From positions 53,059 through 117,058 of the forward strand of contig JBKECT010000040.1 in the NCBI GenBank assembly GCA_047974855.1: a stretch of DNA of 64,000 nt, given 5' to 3'. The notes beneath the pieces were generated by a model. The model was not told the origin of the DNA. It worked only from the letters and a program-made list of their open reading frames with translations, and did not search any database. This DNA is from CAYNRG01 sp047974855 (lineage in GTDB: Bacteria > Bacillota_I > Bacilli_A > Erysipelotrichales > Erysipelotrichaceae). Position 1 is the stretch's first letter; each line of letters begins with the position of its first letter. Both the position numbers and the translations under genes were made by a program. Shown piece after piece: positions 40,114 through 49,154 of this stretch.

Positions 40114-41622
40114 ATGAAAAAGATTGCACCGATTATTATATCGGCTATCGCTAGTTTCATCCTTGTTTTTGTTATTCCTTTTGCGGTGGATGCATTTGTA
40201 AAGGATGGAGAGTATCAAGGTGGGGATAGTAATCAAATTGCTCAAGAGATTGTGGAGTTTTTAGATAGCCCGATTGAAATTGTCAAGGTTTATGACAATG
40301 GAGAATTTATTGGAGTTCTTCAGAATGAACAAGTTCTAAATGAAAAACTGCAACAAATTTACAATGAAAAGTATAAAGAAAAATTTCCTAATTCATCCCT
40401 TATTTTAGGTGAGGATATGTATACTATTGTGGAATTATCTTACATTCAGTACGAAAATAAAAATGCTGAAATACTAAGCTATATTGAAAGTAAAAATTCA
40501 TTTGCACTAGAAACAAATGCGATTGAATTTTCAAACAGTCAAGGGGTTTTTGCTATTTTGTATGTGGACGATATTACGAAGTATGATGAAGCATTGGAAG
40601 AATACATGTTGTATTTTGTGGATGAAGAAGATTTTGCAATATTGAAAAATAATCAAACAGTTCCGGAGTTGAGCACATATGGAACACGTGATAAAAGTGT
40701 TCGTGTGTATCAAGGGGTGACGATTAAGCGTGCCTATGTTGATCCTGAAAAAATAAAAACGACTACTGAAGAAGTATTAGAGTATTTGAGGTATGGTGAT
40801 GGAGTAGAGAAAGAGTATTATATCGTTGAACCTTATGATATGGTGGATGGAGTAGCTACAAAAGTTGGGAATGGACTTACAGCACAGCAATTAGTTAATA
40901 TCAATGATGGCATTTTGCAAAGTGTGGATCAAATTTTGGAGTCAGGTACAGAGTTATTGGTTACAGATTTTGAGTCACCTTTGGATGTTGAGGTTATTCG
41001 TGAAGCTATTGTTCAGGAAGAAATTTATATTACAGAACCTTTGTTGATTGAAGATCCTTTGTTATATCAGGGAGAATCAGAAATCGTACAAGAGTCGCAA
41101 CCAGGCTATCAGAATGTATTGTATGAAGAAACATGGATTAATGGTTATCTTGTACGTGGGGAAGAAGTATCATCCGTCGTAACCAAACAACCACAACAAG
41201 AAATTATTCGCGTAGGAAGTAAAGAAATTCCAAGTGTCGGAACTGGAAGCTTCCGTATGCCAGTGGATAATGCGATTGTGAGTTGTGCGTGGGGATGCTA
41301 CCCAGGACACAGAGGGGTAGACTTCCAAAATGCCTATAATCGATACGGTGATGTTTATGCAGCTGACCGTGGTGTGGTTAAGGTTTCTTCATATCATTCA
41401 ATTAATGGATACTATATGGTTATTGATCACGGTAATGGGTATGAAAGTTATTATGGACACATGCACACACTACCATACTATGATGTTGGAGATGTTGTTA
41501 ATAAAGGGGATATTATTGGGCAAATTGGGATGACAGGGGTTGCAACAGCACCGCATGTTCACTTTTTCTTGTTGTATAATGGAGAAAGAAGAAATCCATG
41601 TGAAGGATATCTAGGTTGTTAG
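40114..41622 (+). CDS. Membrane-anchored M23 peptidase with G5-like region
   Basis: A 502-residue extracytoplasmic enzyme. An N-terminal helix (about 5-28) is followed by a large stalk (about 60-330) and a G5-like stretch (about 340-375, QNVLYEETWINGYLVRGEEVSSVV). The C-terminal M23 domain (about 385-500) has the zinc motifs HRGVDFQ and HVHFFL plus YGHMHTL. It resembles Bacillota cell-wall peptidases of this architecture, which trim cross-bridges. It lies between dnaB and walJ, near wall-homeostasis genes. An AAGGAGG site precedes the start. Confidence 0.9.
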   Translation: MKKIAPIIISAIASFILVFVIPFAVDAFVKDGEYQGGDSNQIAQEIVEFLDSPIEIVKVYDNGEFIGVLQNEQVLNEKLQQIYNEKYKEKFPNSSLILGEDMYTIVELSYIQYENKNAEILSYIESKNSFALETNAIEFSNSQGVFAILYVDDITKYDEALEEYMLYFVDEEDFAILKNNQTVPELSTYGTRDKSVRVYQGVTIKRAYVDPEKIKTTTEEVLEYLRYGDGVEKEYYIVEPYDMVDGVATKVGNGLTAQQLVNINDGILQSVDQILESGTELLVTDFESPLDVEVIREAIVQEEIYITEPLLIEDPLLYQGESEIVQESQPGYQNVLYEETWINGYLVRGEEVSSVVTKQPQQEIIRVGSKEIPSVGTGSFRMPVDNAIVSCAWGCYPGHRGVDFQNAYNRYGDVYAADRGVVKVSSYHSINGYYMVIDHGNGYESYYGHMHTLPYYDVGDVVNKGDIIGQIGMTGVATAPHVHFFLLYNGERRNPCEGYLGC

Positions 41623-41623
41623 A

Positions 41624-42418
41624 ATGAAATTTTCGATATGTTGTAGTGGATCTAAAGGGAACTGTTTTGTTTTGAGTCATGGCGACTGTTGTTTGGTGAT
41701 AGACTGCGGTTCGACAAAAAGAAGGATAGAAAATAGTTTTAAAGAAATAGGTGTTAAAATGGATGATGTGGATGCTTGTCTAATTACACATCATCACAAC
41801 GACCACATTAGTCAAGTGAAACTGTTTGAAAGAAAACCGATTTATTCAGCACAACCACTTGATGGAATGGATGTACAAGAATTAATCTCATTAATCCCTT
41901 TTGAAATCAAAGGAATAAGAATAATTCCTTTTGCACTTAGCCACGATGCAGAGAAGACAATGGGATTTGTATTTGAAGCGGATAAAGAAAAATTAGTTTA
42001 TGTAACGGATACCGGCTATTTGCCACAAGCATATTACCCACTGCTTCAAGATGCGGATTACATCATTATGGAAAGCAATCACGATATTGAAATGTTGATG
42101 GAATCATCAAGACCACATTTTCTGAAATCAAGAATTTACTCAGATCAAGGTCATCTGTGTAATGAAGATTGTGCAGAAGTATTAGATGCGATTGTCACAG
42201 AGAAGACAAAAGAGATTGTACTAGCTCATCTATCAGAAGAGGCCAACACACCTCAGAAGGCTTTAGAAGCCAGTGTCACTAAGTTAATGAATAAAAAGGA
42301 AAAGCTACATCCTCAACTAACTATTATGGTAGCAAAGCAGTACGAAATTCTTCAAGGAGGTACAGAACATGAAAAGAAATATTTGGATTTTGCTCATTGC
42401 CTTATTGGTATGGTGTAG
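41624..42418 (+). CDS. walJ: WalJ/YycJ metallo-beta-lactamase-fold protein
   Basis: A 264-residue metallo-beta-lactamase-fold hydrolase with the zinc motif HHHNDHI, then FALSHDAEKTMGF, VTDTGY and a late VLAHLSEE. YycJ proteins act as exonucleases or influence wall and chromosome events together with the WalRK system, which itself is not in the window. It starts one base after the M23 gene stop and is followed, with a 50-bp overlap, by the HtrA-like gene, matching the yycJ-htrA-rlmH order. Confidence 0.9.
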   Translation: MKFSICCSGSKGNCFVLSHGDCCLVIDCGSTKRRIENSFKEIGVKMDDVDACLITHHHNDHISQVKLFERKPIYSAQPLDGMDVQELISLIPFEIKGIRIIPFALSHDAEKTMGFVFEADKEKLVYVTDTGYLPQAYYPLLQDADYIIMESNHDIEMLMESSRPHFLKSRIYSDQGHLCNEDCAEVLDAIVTEKTKEIVLAHLSEEANTPQKALEASVTKLMNKKEKLHPQLTIMVAKQYEILQGGTEHEKKYLDFAHCLIGMV

Positions 42419-43448
42419 TTACTTAACCTTTGAGTTATTTATGGTGCAACGAAGACAAGATGATAACACAGTGATCCAAAATGTTAATGAGTATACAATA
42501 AGTGGATATACCACAGACTTAACTAAAGTGGTTACTGATACAGAGGCGAAAGTGGTTACGATTACAGGATTTAATTATGATTGGGATGGAGTAATTGGCA
42601 GCGGTGTGGTGTATGCAGTAGAAGAAAATGTAAGTTATATCATAACGAATTACCATGTCATAGAAGAAGCGGATGAAGTTAGAGTGCTATTTAATAATGG
42701 AGAAGAAATTATCGCAACGATTGTTGGGGTTGATAACTATACCGATTTAGCATTATTGAGCGTTGAAACGGAATTTTCAGTGGACCCTTTTAACTTAGGG
42801 GATTCAAGTTTGTTGAAAAAAGGAGAATATGTTTTAGGAATTGGAACTCCAATTCAAGAAGAATTTTTTGGAACAGTGACCTTTGGGATTATTTCTGGTA
42901 AAAACAGATCATTTTTAATTGACAGCAACAGTGATGGGAAGGTCGATTGGGAACTGGATTTTTTACAAACTGATGCGGCGGTTAACCCGGGAAATAGTGG
43001 TGGAGCATTGATTAACTTGGCAGGTGATTTAGTGGGATTAACAACGATGCGTGTGGCAAGCAGTGATACAGAAGGAATGAATTTTGCAATCGGAATTAAT
43101 GAAATTGTTCCTATCGTAGAACAATTGAAAGAAAAGGGAGAAGTTCATCGTGCGATTTTTGGAATTCAAGGACTTGATATAGCAAGTTTAACGACGTACC
43201 AAAAAGGACATCGTGGGATTTCTTTAGACCAACTTCAAGGAATCTTAGTGACAACGGTACTTCCTGATACACCAGCAAAAGAGATGGGAATCTTAGAAGG
43301 CGATATTATATTGAAAATTAATGAAATTGACATAGCGGATATAGAAGGCTTAAACTTATTTTTGTATAACCACGAAGAGGGAACAAATGCAGAGGTTACC
43401 CTGCTTAGAGCGGGGGTTGAAACTGTCGTGATAGGGAGTCTTCAATGA
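42369..43448 (+). CDS. HtrA/DegP-type serine protease
   Basis: Membrane-anchored quality-control protease of 359 residues. An N-terminal helix (about 5-25) is followed by a trypsin-like domain with the triad His96 (ITNYHV), Asp126 (YTDLALL) and Ser210 (NPGNSGGALI). A single PDZ domain follows (about 265-355, GILVTTVLPDTPAKEMG). The start is set by CAAGGAGG, inside walJ. It overlaps rlmH by 4 bp. It is the usual HtrA next to the WalRK-associated genes. The substrate range cannot be read. Confidence 0.94.
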   Translation: MKRNIWILLIALLVWCSYLTFELFMVQRRQDDNTVIQNVNEYTISGYTTDLTKVVTDTEAKVVTITGFNYDWDGVIGSGVVYAVEENVSYIITNYHVIEEADEVRVLFNNGEEIIATIVGVDNYTDLALLSVETEFSVDPFNLGDSSLLKKGEYVLGIGTPIQEEFFGTVTFGIISGKNRSFLIDSNSDGKVDWELDFLQTDAAVNPGNSGGALINLAGDLVGLTTMRVASSDTEGMNFAIGINEIVPIVEQLKEKGEVHRAIFGIQGLDIASLTTYQKGHRGISLDQLQGILVTTVLPDTPAKEMGILEGDIILKINEIDIADIEGLNLFLYNHEEGTNAEVTLLRAGVETVVIGSLQ

Positions 43449-43921
43449 TTCGATGTATTGCAGTTGGGAAGTTAAAAGAAAAATATTGGCAGGCAGCTTT
43501 TCAGGAGTATGAAAAACGATTAAAACCTTATACTAAAATAGAAATTATAGAAATTGCGGATGAGGCTTGCCCAACAAGTGCAAAAGAAGCTGAGAAAGAG
43601 CGTGTTAAGCAAATTGAAGGAGCTAAAATTTTAGAAAAAATTCATGATGACGAAGTGGTGATTGCTTTAGATTTGCACGGAAAAAGCTATAGCTCTGAAG
43701 AACTTAGTCAAATGATAGAAGAAACGTTTACTTACAAAACAGATAAAATTGTCTTTGTTATTGCGGGATCACTTGGATATGATACCAAGGTGTTGGAGCG
43801 AGCAGATATCAGATGGAAGCTTTCAGATTGCACATTTCCTCACCAAATTGTGAGAGTTTTGTGGATTGAACAAGTTTATAGAGCCTATAAAATTATGAAA
43901 AATGAGCAATATCATAAGTAA
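43445..43921 (+). CDS. rlmH: 23S rRNA pseudouridine-1915 N3-methyltransferase
   Basis: A SPOUT methyltransferase of 158 residues. The motifs IRCIAVGKLKEKYW at the N-terminus, VIALDLHGKSYSSEE near 80, FVIAGSLGYD near 105 and the C-terminal knot LSDCTFPHQIVRVLWIEQVYRAYKI are all RlmH-specific. It overlaps the protease gene stop by ATGA. It acts on helix 69 of 23S RNA after 70S assembly. Confidence 0.96.
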   Translation: MIRCIAVGKLKEKYWQAAFQEYEKRLKPYTKIEIIEIADEACPTSAKEAEKERVKQIEGAKILEKIHDDEVVIALDLHGKSYSSEELSQMIEETFTYKTDKIVFVIAGSLGYDTKVLERADIRWKLSDCTFPHQIVRVLWIEQVYRAYKIMKNEQYHK

Positions 43922-43925
43922 AATC

Positions 43926-43954
43926 TTGTAAAATTGAATAATTTGAGTTAAAAT
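43926..43954 (+). promoter_or_regulatory. Promoter of the HPr gene
   Basis: TTGTAA (43926-43931) and TAAAAT (43949-43954) are 17 bp apart, 30 bases before the HPr start codon. HPr thus has its own transcript. Confidence 0.6.
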
Positions 43955-43983
43955 AATAAGAGTAAAGTTCAGGAGGAATGAAG

Positions 43984-44250
43984 ATGAAACAAATTACAGT
44001 ATCAGTAATCGATCCAGTTGGATTGCATGCACGCCCTGCTACAGTAGCAGTCAATGCAGCTAGCAAATTCAAAAGTGAAGTGAAAGTTGAATACAAAGGA
44101 CGCACGGTTAATATGAAATCAATCATGGGTGTGATGTCACTTGGTATCCCAACTCAATCTGAAATCGTAATCAGTTGCGAAGGTGAAGATGAAGAAGTAG
44201 CAATCCAAACAATTGAAGAAGTATTACGTTCTCAAAAAGTTATTGGATAA
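43984..44250 (+). CDS. ptsH: Phosphocarrier protein HPr
   Basis: An 88-residue phosphotransferase-system carrier. His15 in GLHARPATV is phosphorylated by enzyme I. Ser46 in VNMKSIMGVMSLG is the HPr-kinase target used in carbon catabolite repression. The ATG at 43984 sits seven bases after AGGAGG, whereas the one at 43978 follows it immediately. ptsI is absent from the neighbourhood, so this ptsH stands alone with its own promoter and terminator. Confidence 0.95.
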   Translation: MKQITVSVIDPVGLHARPATVAVNAASKFKSEVKVEYKGRTVNMKSIMGVMSLGIPTQSEIVISCEGEDEEVAIQTIEEVLRSQKVIG

Positions 44251-44259
44251 CTAAATTTA

Positions 44260-44285
44260 AAAATACTAGAAATAGTATTTTTTTT
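44260..44285 (+). terminator. Terminator of the HPr gene
   Basis: AAAATACTA and TAGTATTTT pair around GAAA, followed by eight T. Confidence 0.85.
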
Positions 44286-44337
44286 ATGTCCTAAAAAAGC
44301 CTGCTGTGGTAAAATGAAGAAGGAAATGAGGTAAATA

Positions 44338-46032
44338 ATGGAAAAAGTAGAATTGTGGTATCATCATCCTAACCTAGATCCTTCACTTAAGCAGGAGCTA
44401 CTGTCCATGACAGACAAACAGAAAGAAGATGCGTTTTATACTAACATTACCTTTGGAACAGCGGGAATGAGAGGTATTTTGGGGGTTGGTGTGAATCGAA
44501 TGAATATCCACACCTTGCGCAAAGCTAATATGGGATTTGCACAATATATCGTGTCAAATGGAAGCGAGGCGTGCACACAAGGTATCGTGATTGGATATGA
44601 TAATCGTCATCAATCTTACACCTTTGCACTAGATTGTGCGAGGTTATTGGTGTCACAAGGAATTAAAGCGTATATTTTTGAGAGCTTAAGACCAACACCA
44701 GAGTTATCGTTTGCAGTACGCCATTTAAAGTGTTTTGGTGGGATTATGATTACAGCATCGCATAATCCAAAAGAGTATAATGGGTATAAATTATATGATG
44801 CTGAAGGGTGCCAATTAGTTCCACGGCTTGCAGACAAAGTAATTGAAAATGTTAATAAAATCCAAGATGAGTTAGCGATAGAGGTTAACTTAACGGAGGA
44901 ACAAGAAAAGCAAATTTTGTGGATTGGAAAAGAAATTGATGAATTATACTATGAAGAAGTATTAAGGGTTCAATTAAATCCACAGGTAAGAAAAAATATT
45001 AAAGTTGTTTTTTCGGCACAACATGGAACCAGTGCAGTGCCTATTCGTGAATTATTTAAAAGGGCTGGCATTGATGTCTCTTTTGTAGAAAATCAATGTA
45101 CGCCAGATCCTGATTTTTCAAATACAATTACACCTAACCCTGAAGATCCTGCAGCATATATTGCAGCGATCGCTTTAGCGAAAGAAGTACAAGCTGATTT
45201 AATCTTAGTCTGTGACCCTGATGCGGATAGAATGGGTGTTGCAGTGTTGAATGGTGATGAGTATCAATTATTGACAGGAAATCAATCAGGAGCGTTAGTA
45301 TTAGAGTACATTTTATCGCAGAAGAGGAAACAGGGAATCCTACCTAAAAATGGTGTGGTGTTTAATACGGTTGTAACAGGAGACTTAGGTGAAAAGATTG
45401 CTCAATCATATCAAGTTGATGTTGAAAAAACATTGACAGGATTTAAATTTATTGGAGAAAAGATTGCTCAATATGAAATGACAAAGGAAAAAGAATATTT
45501 ATTTGGATATGAAGAGAGTTACGGTTCACTGATTGCTCCGTTTGCAAGAGATAAAGATGCTCAACAAGCGTGTTTGTTACTAGCTGAAATGGCATGCGTG
45601 GCGAAGGAAGAGGGAAAAACATTAAGCGATGTGCTAAATGAGTTATATCAGCAACATGGGTTCTATGATGAATCACAGTTTTCTATCTTGTTAGAAGGTG
45701 AAGATGGAGCGAAAAAAATCCAGAGAATTTTGGAAAGTTTAATGATTAATCCACCTAAAGAAATAGGGAATGAGGAAGTTGTTGGTTGGGAAAACTACAC
45801 CATTTTAAAGCAGATGAAACAAGGTGTAATTAGCAACCTTGTAGGATTTGTGTCATCGGATGTGATGAAGTACTATTTAGCAGATGGCTCATGGGTAGCT
45901 GTTCGGCCAAGCGGCACAGAGCCAAAGTGTAAGTTTTATTTCTGCGTTTGTGGACAATCCCAAAATGCAGTACAAGTGAAAACAAATGAACTCCATCAAG
46001 CGATGAGAGAAAAACTAGAAACAATCAAATAA
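44338..46032 (+). CDS. Phosphohexomutase (phosphoglucomutase/phosphomannomutase)
   Basis: Alpha-D-phosphohexomutase of 564 residues that interconverts hexose 1- and 6-phosphates for wall and glycolipid precursors. The phosphoserine loop is TASHNPKEYNGYK near 140, the metal loop CDPDADRMGV near 290, the sugar loop GYEES near 390, and the phosphate-binding loop RPSGTEPKCKFY near the C-terminus. The length fits the Bacillota PgcA type. It is followed within nine bases by the DUF885 lipoprotein gene. Confidence 0.93.
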   Translation: MEKVELWYHHPNLDPSLKQELLSMTDKQKEDAFYTNITFGTAGMRGILGVGVNRMNIHTLRKANMGFAQYIVSNGSEACTQGIVIGYDNRHQSYTFALDCARLLVSQGIKAYIFESLRPTPELSFAVRHLKCFGGIMITASHNPKEYNGYKLYDAEGCQLVPRLADKVIENVNKIQDELAIEVNLTEEQEKQILWIGKEIDELYYEEVLRVQLNPQVRKNIKVVFSAQHGTSAVPIRELFKRAGIDVSFVENQCTPDPDFSNTITPNPEDPAAYIAAIALAKEVQADLILVCDPDADRMGVAVLNGDEYQLLTGNQSGALVLEYILSQKRKQGILPKNGVVFNTVVTGDLGEKIAQSYQVDVEKTLTGFKFIGEKIAQYEMTKEKEYLFGYEESYGSLIAPFARDKDAQQACLLLAEMACVAKEEGKTLSDVLNELYQQHGFYDESQFSILLEGEDGAKKIQRILESLMINPPKEIGNEEVVGWENYTILKQMKQGVISNLVGFVSSDVMKYYLADGSWVAVRPSGTEPKCKFYFCVCGQSQNAVQVKTNELHQAMREKLETIK

Positions 46033-46040
46033 GGAGAAAA

Positions 46041-47780
46041 ATGATGAAAATAAAAAAAATGATGATTGGGTTATTGGTATTATTATTGACAGGGTGTCAA
46101 ACAACAACGACATCAGTGCCAACTGAAACAGCAGGGACAGCAGAAGAGAATGAAAAATTTATTACTTTTTTAGACGAAGAGTTTGAAGCGTATGTGACAT
46201 CGGATCCTTCAGTTTATCACTACACTTTAAAAGATGGTGAAGCCTATGGAATTGAAAAACCAGAATTAACATGGGGCTCAATGACACTGGAAGAAGTTGA
46301 AGAAACAACAGTTGAACTTGAGGCTGCATTAGTTCGCCTTGCTGAGATTGATCAATCGCAGCTATCAACTGAAAATCAACAGTATTATGATGTGATTAAA
46401 AGAGATTATGAGGATGACATTGAACTCAATAAATATCCTTTAAATCCGTACTATTTTTCATCTTCAGACGGCATACAAGAAAATTTTGTAGTGCTATTAA
46501 CGGAATGGGTTTTCTACACTGAAGAGGACGTCCAAGATTATCTTGTTTTGTTAGCGGATGTCTATCGTTATTTTGAAACAGCAATTGAGTTTGGTAAGAT
46601 GCAAATTGAGGAAGGATATTGGGCTCCTGAATTTATGGTTACATCATCAATGGAATCTATTGAAATGTTTACTAGCAAAGTAGAAGACAACGCATTGATT
46701 ACAACGTTTAATGAACGCCTTGACGAACTTAATTTAGAAAATGCAGCAAGCTATAAAACTGAAAATCAAACCATTGTGAAAGATTCTGTACTGCCAGCTT
46801 ACCAAATGGTGTACGACTTTTTAGAAGAGAATCAAACGGTTTATCAAGGCACAGGTGCAACGATAGAGTACCCTAATGGAAAAGAGTATTATGAAGCATT
46901 ATTTCGTGCAAAGACTAGTTCGCTATGGACTCCTGAAGATATGATGCAACTTGGCGAAGAGTATAGTGATGATGCCGTTATGGAACTATTACAGACAGTA
47001 GACTACAGTGTAATTGACGATTACTATAGTTACGAAGGTAAAGAAATTCCTGAAGCTACAGAAGTGCTTGATTTCTTGGAAGAGAAAATGCTTCAAGATT
47101 ATCCACAAGGACCAAGTGTTAACTATACAGCATCTTATTTAGATCCATCTGTTACATCGGAATCGACGATTGCTTATTATGTTTCACCTCCTGTGGATTC
47201 AATTGAAGAAAATGTTATTCGTATTAATGGAAGCTATAACTCATCTTATTTAGAGTTTGTTAATACCTTGGCACATGAAGGATTCCCAGGACACTTGTAT
47301 CAAATGACTTACTTATATAGCACAGAGATTCATCCTATGATGTTGCAAGTGGATTATATTGGCTATACTGAGGGTTGGGCGATGATGGCTGGAAATAGAG
47401 CGATGAATTGGATTGAAGATGTTCCTGAGGGGTATACAGAAGTTTTCAAAGTAGATACTGCAGTGGGGTATATTTTCGCAGCGGTAACGGATGTGCAAAT
47501 TAATTACCTTGGATGGAGTATTGAAGAGGTTGCAGAATATAATCAGGCAAGTGTTGAAGATGTGCAAGAAATGTATAATTATTATATTGAAAACCAAGGA
47601 AGTATATTGCCTTATGGATTTGGAATGCTGATGTTTACATTAATGGAAGAAGAAGCAGAAGAAACACTGGGAGAAAACTTTGATATAGTGGAGTACAATC
47701 AAGTGCTACTCGATGGTGGATTCCGCTCATTTGAAGCGGTTCAAAAGGATGTTGACGCCTATGTGGAAGCGAATAAGTAG
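46041..47780 (+). CDS. DUF885-family lipoprotein, probable zinc metalloprotease
   Basis: A secreted lipoprotein of 579 residues with lipobox LLLTGC (lipidated Cys near 19). The C-terminal half has the motif AHEGFPGHLYQMTYL, the zinc-binding HExxxxH of DUF885, and EGWAMMAGNRAMNW further on. Many family members are described as peptidases. Two consecutive ATG codons at 46041 and 46044 are both possible starts behind AAGGAG. Its end overlaps the next lipoprotein's start, so the pair is coupled. Confidence 0.85.
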   Translation: MMKIKKMMIGLLVLLLTGCQTTTTSVPTETAGTAEENEKFITFLDEEFEAYVTSDPSVYHYTLKDGEAYGIEKPELTWGSMTLEEVEETTVELEAALVRLAEIDQSQLSTENQQYYDVIKRDYEDDIELNKYPLNPYYFSSSDGIQENFVVLLTEWVFYTEEDVQDYLVLLADVYRYFETAIEFGKMQIEEGYWAPEFMVTSSMESIEMFTSKVEDNALITTFNERLDELNLENAASYKTENQTIVKDSVLPAYQMVYDFLEENQTVYQGTGATIEYPNGKEYYEALFRAKTSSLWTPEDMMQLGEEYSDDAVMELLQTVDYSVIDDYYSYEGKEIPEATEVLDFLEEKMLQDYPQGPSVNYTASYLDPSVTSESTIAYYVSPPVDSIEENVIRINGSYNSSYLEFVNTLAHEGFPGHLYQMTYLYSTEIHPMMLQVDYIGYTEGWAMMAGNRAMNWIEDVPEGYTEVFKVDTAVGYIFAAVTDVQINYLGWSIEEVAEYNQASVEDVQEMYNYYIENQGSILPYGFGMLMFTLMEEEAEETLGENFDIVEYNQVLLDGGFRSFEAVQKDVDAYVEANK

Positions 47781-49056
47781 CTTAACCTTAGCAATTTTAT
47801 TAAGTGCTTGTCAGAGTTCAATCCCATCAGTGTCCCTTGAGTCTGCAGAAGCAGCAGCACATAAGGTGATAGAAAGTTTGGTGAACTCAGATTTTGGTGT
47901 GATTAATCAAGTGGTGAGCCAAACTCTAAAGGAAGAATTGGACACTGATTTTCAAACTCAATGGAAAGAAATAAGCGACACAGCGATCTTGAATGGCGAA
48001 TACAGATTAGAAGATGCTAGTGCCTATAGTGACGGTCTATTCATTGGGGTTCTTGAAGGAGAGAGTACAGACGTCATCATCCAGCTGGTATTTGATGGAG
48101 TCGAATTAACTCAAATAAGAGCATCTTATCGCAAGGAAGAAATCGAAAATACAACAAGTGAAAAATTTGAAGAAATAAACATTGAAACTGGAGTAGCAAG
48201 CACACTAAATGGGAAATTAGTCCTCCCTGTGGGGATTGAAAATCCACCAGTAGTGATCCTACTTCAGGGCTCTGGACCATCAAACCTGAATGAAGAGGTC
48301 TATGCTTTAAAACCATTTGAAGATCTTGCTTATGGACTTGCAGAGTTAGGGATTGCTTCAATTCGGTATGATAAAAGAACCTATGCTTATCCTAACTGGA
48401 TGTATGGGGTTCAAATACTAGCGTGGGAGTATCGCTTTGACTTTGAGGCGGTTTTAAGTCAGCTAGACCAGTGGAATCTGGAGCAATCTCCAGTTTATCT
48501 TTTGGGGCATAGTTTGGGTGGAATGATTGCACCGTGGCTTGCCTCAGAAGTGGACAAGCTAGCGGGAGTTATCTGTTTATCCGCAACACCACGAGGGTTA
48601 GAAGATGTAATCTATGATCAAAATAGAGCAACATTGATGGAAAAGGGAATGGATGAAGCACAGATTGAAGCTTTATTATCGAATTTAGCAAAACAGGTTG
48701 AAGAGGTTAAAAAGTTAGATGGAACTACGGAAAGAGAAACTCTAATTTCTATGCCTACAAGCTATTGGTTGGAACTAAATCAAACACATCCGGCAGCCTA
48801 TCTTGACAACTTGGATATTTTAATTTTGAATGCTGAAAAGGACTTTCAAGTGTCTGTTGAAAAAGATTATGCAGCATGGGAAGAGTTAACCCAAGGATGG
48901 GATAATGTGACATTAAAGTTATATCCTGGGTTAAATCACATGATGACAGAAAGCGATGTTATGTCTGTTGAAGATTACAATACAGCAAAGCCACTATCAC
49001 CTGAAGTTATAGAGGATATTGCTTCATGGATTATGAATGGAGAATTAAAAAAGTGA
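47761..49056 (+). CDS. Alpha/beta-hydrolase lipoprotein
   Basis: A 431-residue surface lipoprotein with lipobox ILLSAC (Cys17) from the ATG at 47761, which overlaps the DUF885 stop; the frame is open to 47713 but an upstream start would destroy the signal peptide. An N-terminal DUF3887-like region (about 30-125) precedes the hydrolase (about 145-430), with LLQGSGPS (oxyanion loop), nucleophile Ser in GHSLGGM near 265, acid Asp in ILNAEKDFQV and His in PGLNHMM. It is a probable secreted esterase or peptidase of unknown substrate. Confidence 0.88.
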   Translation: MWKRISSLTLAILLSACQSSIPSVSLESAEAAAHKVIESLVNSDFGVINQVVSQTLKEELDTDFQTQWKEISDTAILNGEYRLEDASAYSDGLFIGVLEGESTDVIIQLVFDGVELTQIRASYRKEEIENTTSEKFEEINIETGVASTLNGKLVLPVGIENPPVVILLQGSGPSNLNEEVYALKPFEDLAYGLAELGIASIRYDKRTYAYPNWMYGVQILAWEYRFDFEAVLSQLDQWNLEQSPVYLLGHSLGGMIAPWLASEVDKLAGVICLSATPRGLEDVIYDQNRATLMEKGMDEAQIEALLSNLAKQVEEVKKLDGTTERETLISMPTSYWLELNQTHPAAYLDNLDILILNAEKDFQVSVEKDYAAWEELTQGWDNVTLKLYPGLNHMMTESDVMSVEDYNTAKPLSPEVIEDIASWIMNGELKK

Positions 49057-49060
49057 GAAA

Positions 49061-49088
49061 AAAAAGGAGAATAAATTCTCTTTTTTTT
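49061..49088 (+). terminator. Terminator after the hydrolase gene
   Basis: GAGAA (49067-49071) pairs with TTCTC (49076-49080) around TAAA, extended by a G-T and a run of A-T pairs, into eight T. Confidence 0.7.
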
Positions 49089-49154
49089 ATAAAAACGGTA
49101 TGAAATAGTACTAAAAATTGTTATAATATGACTAATGATACTGGAGGAAAAGCG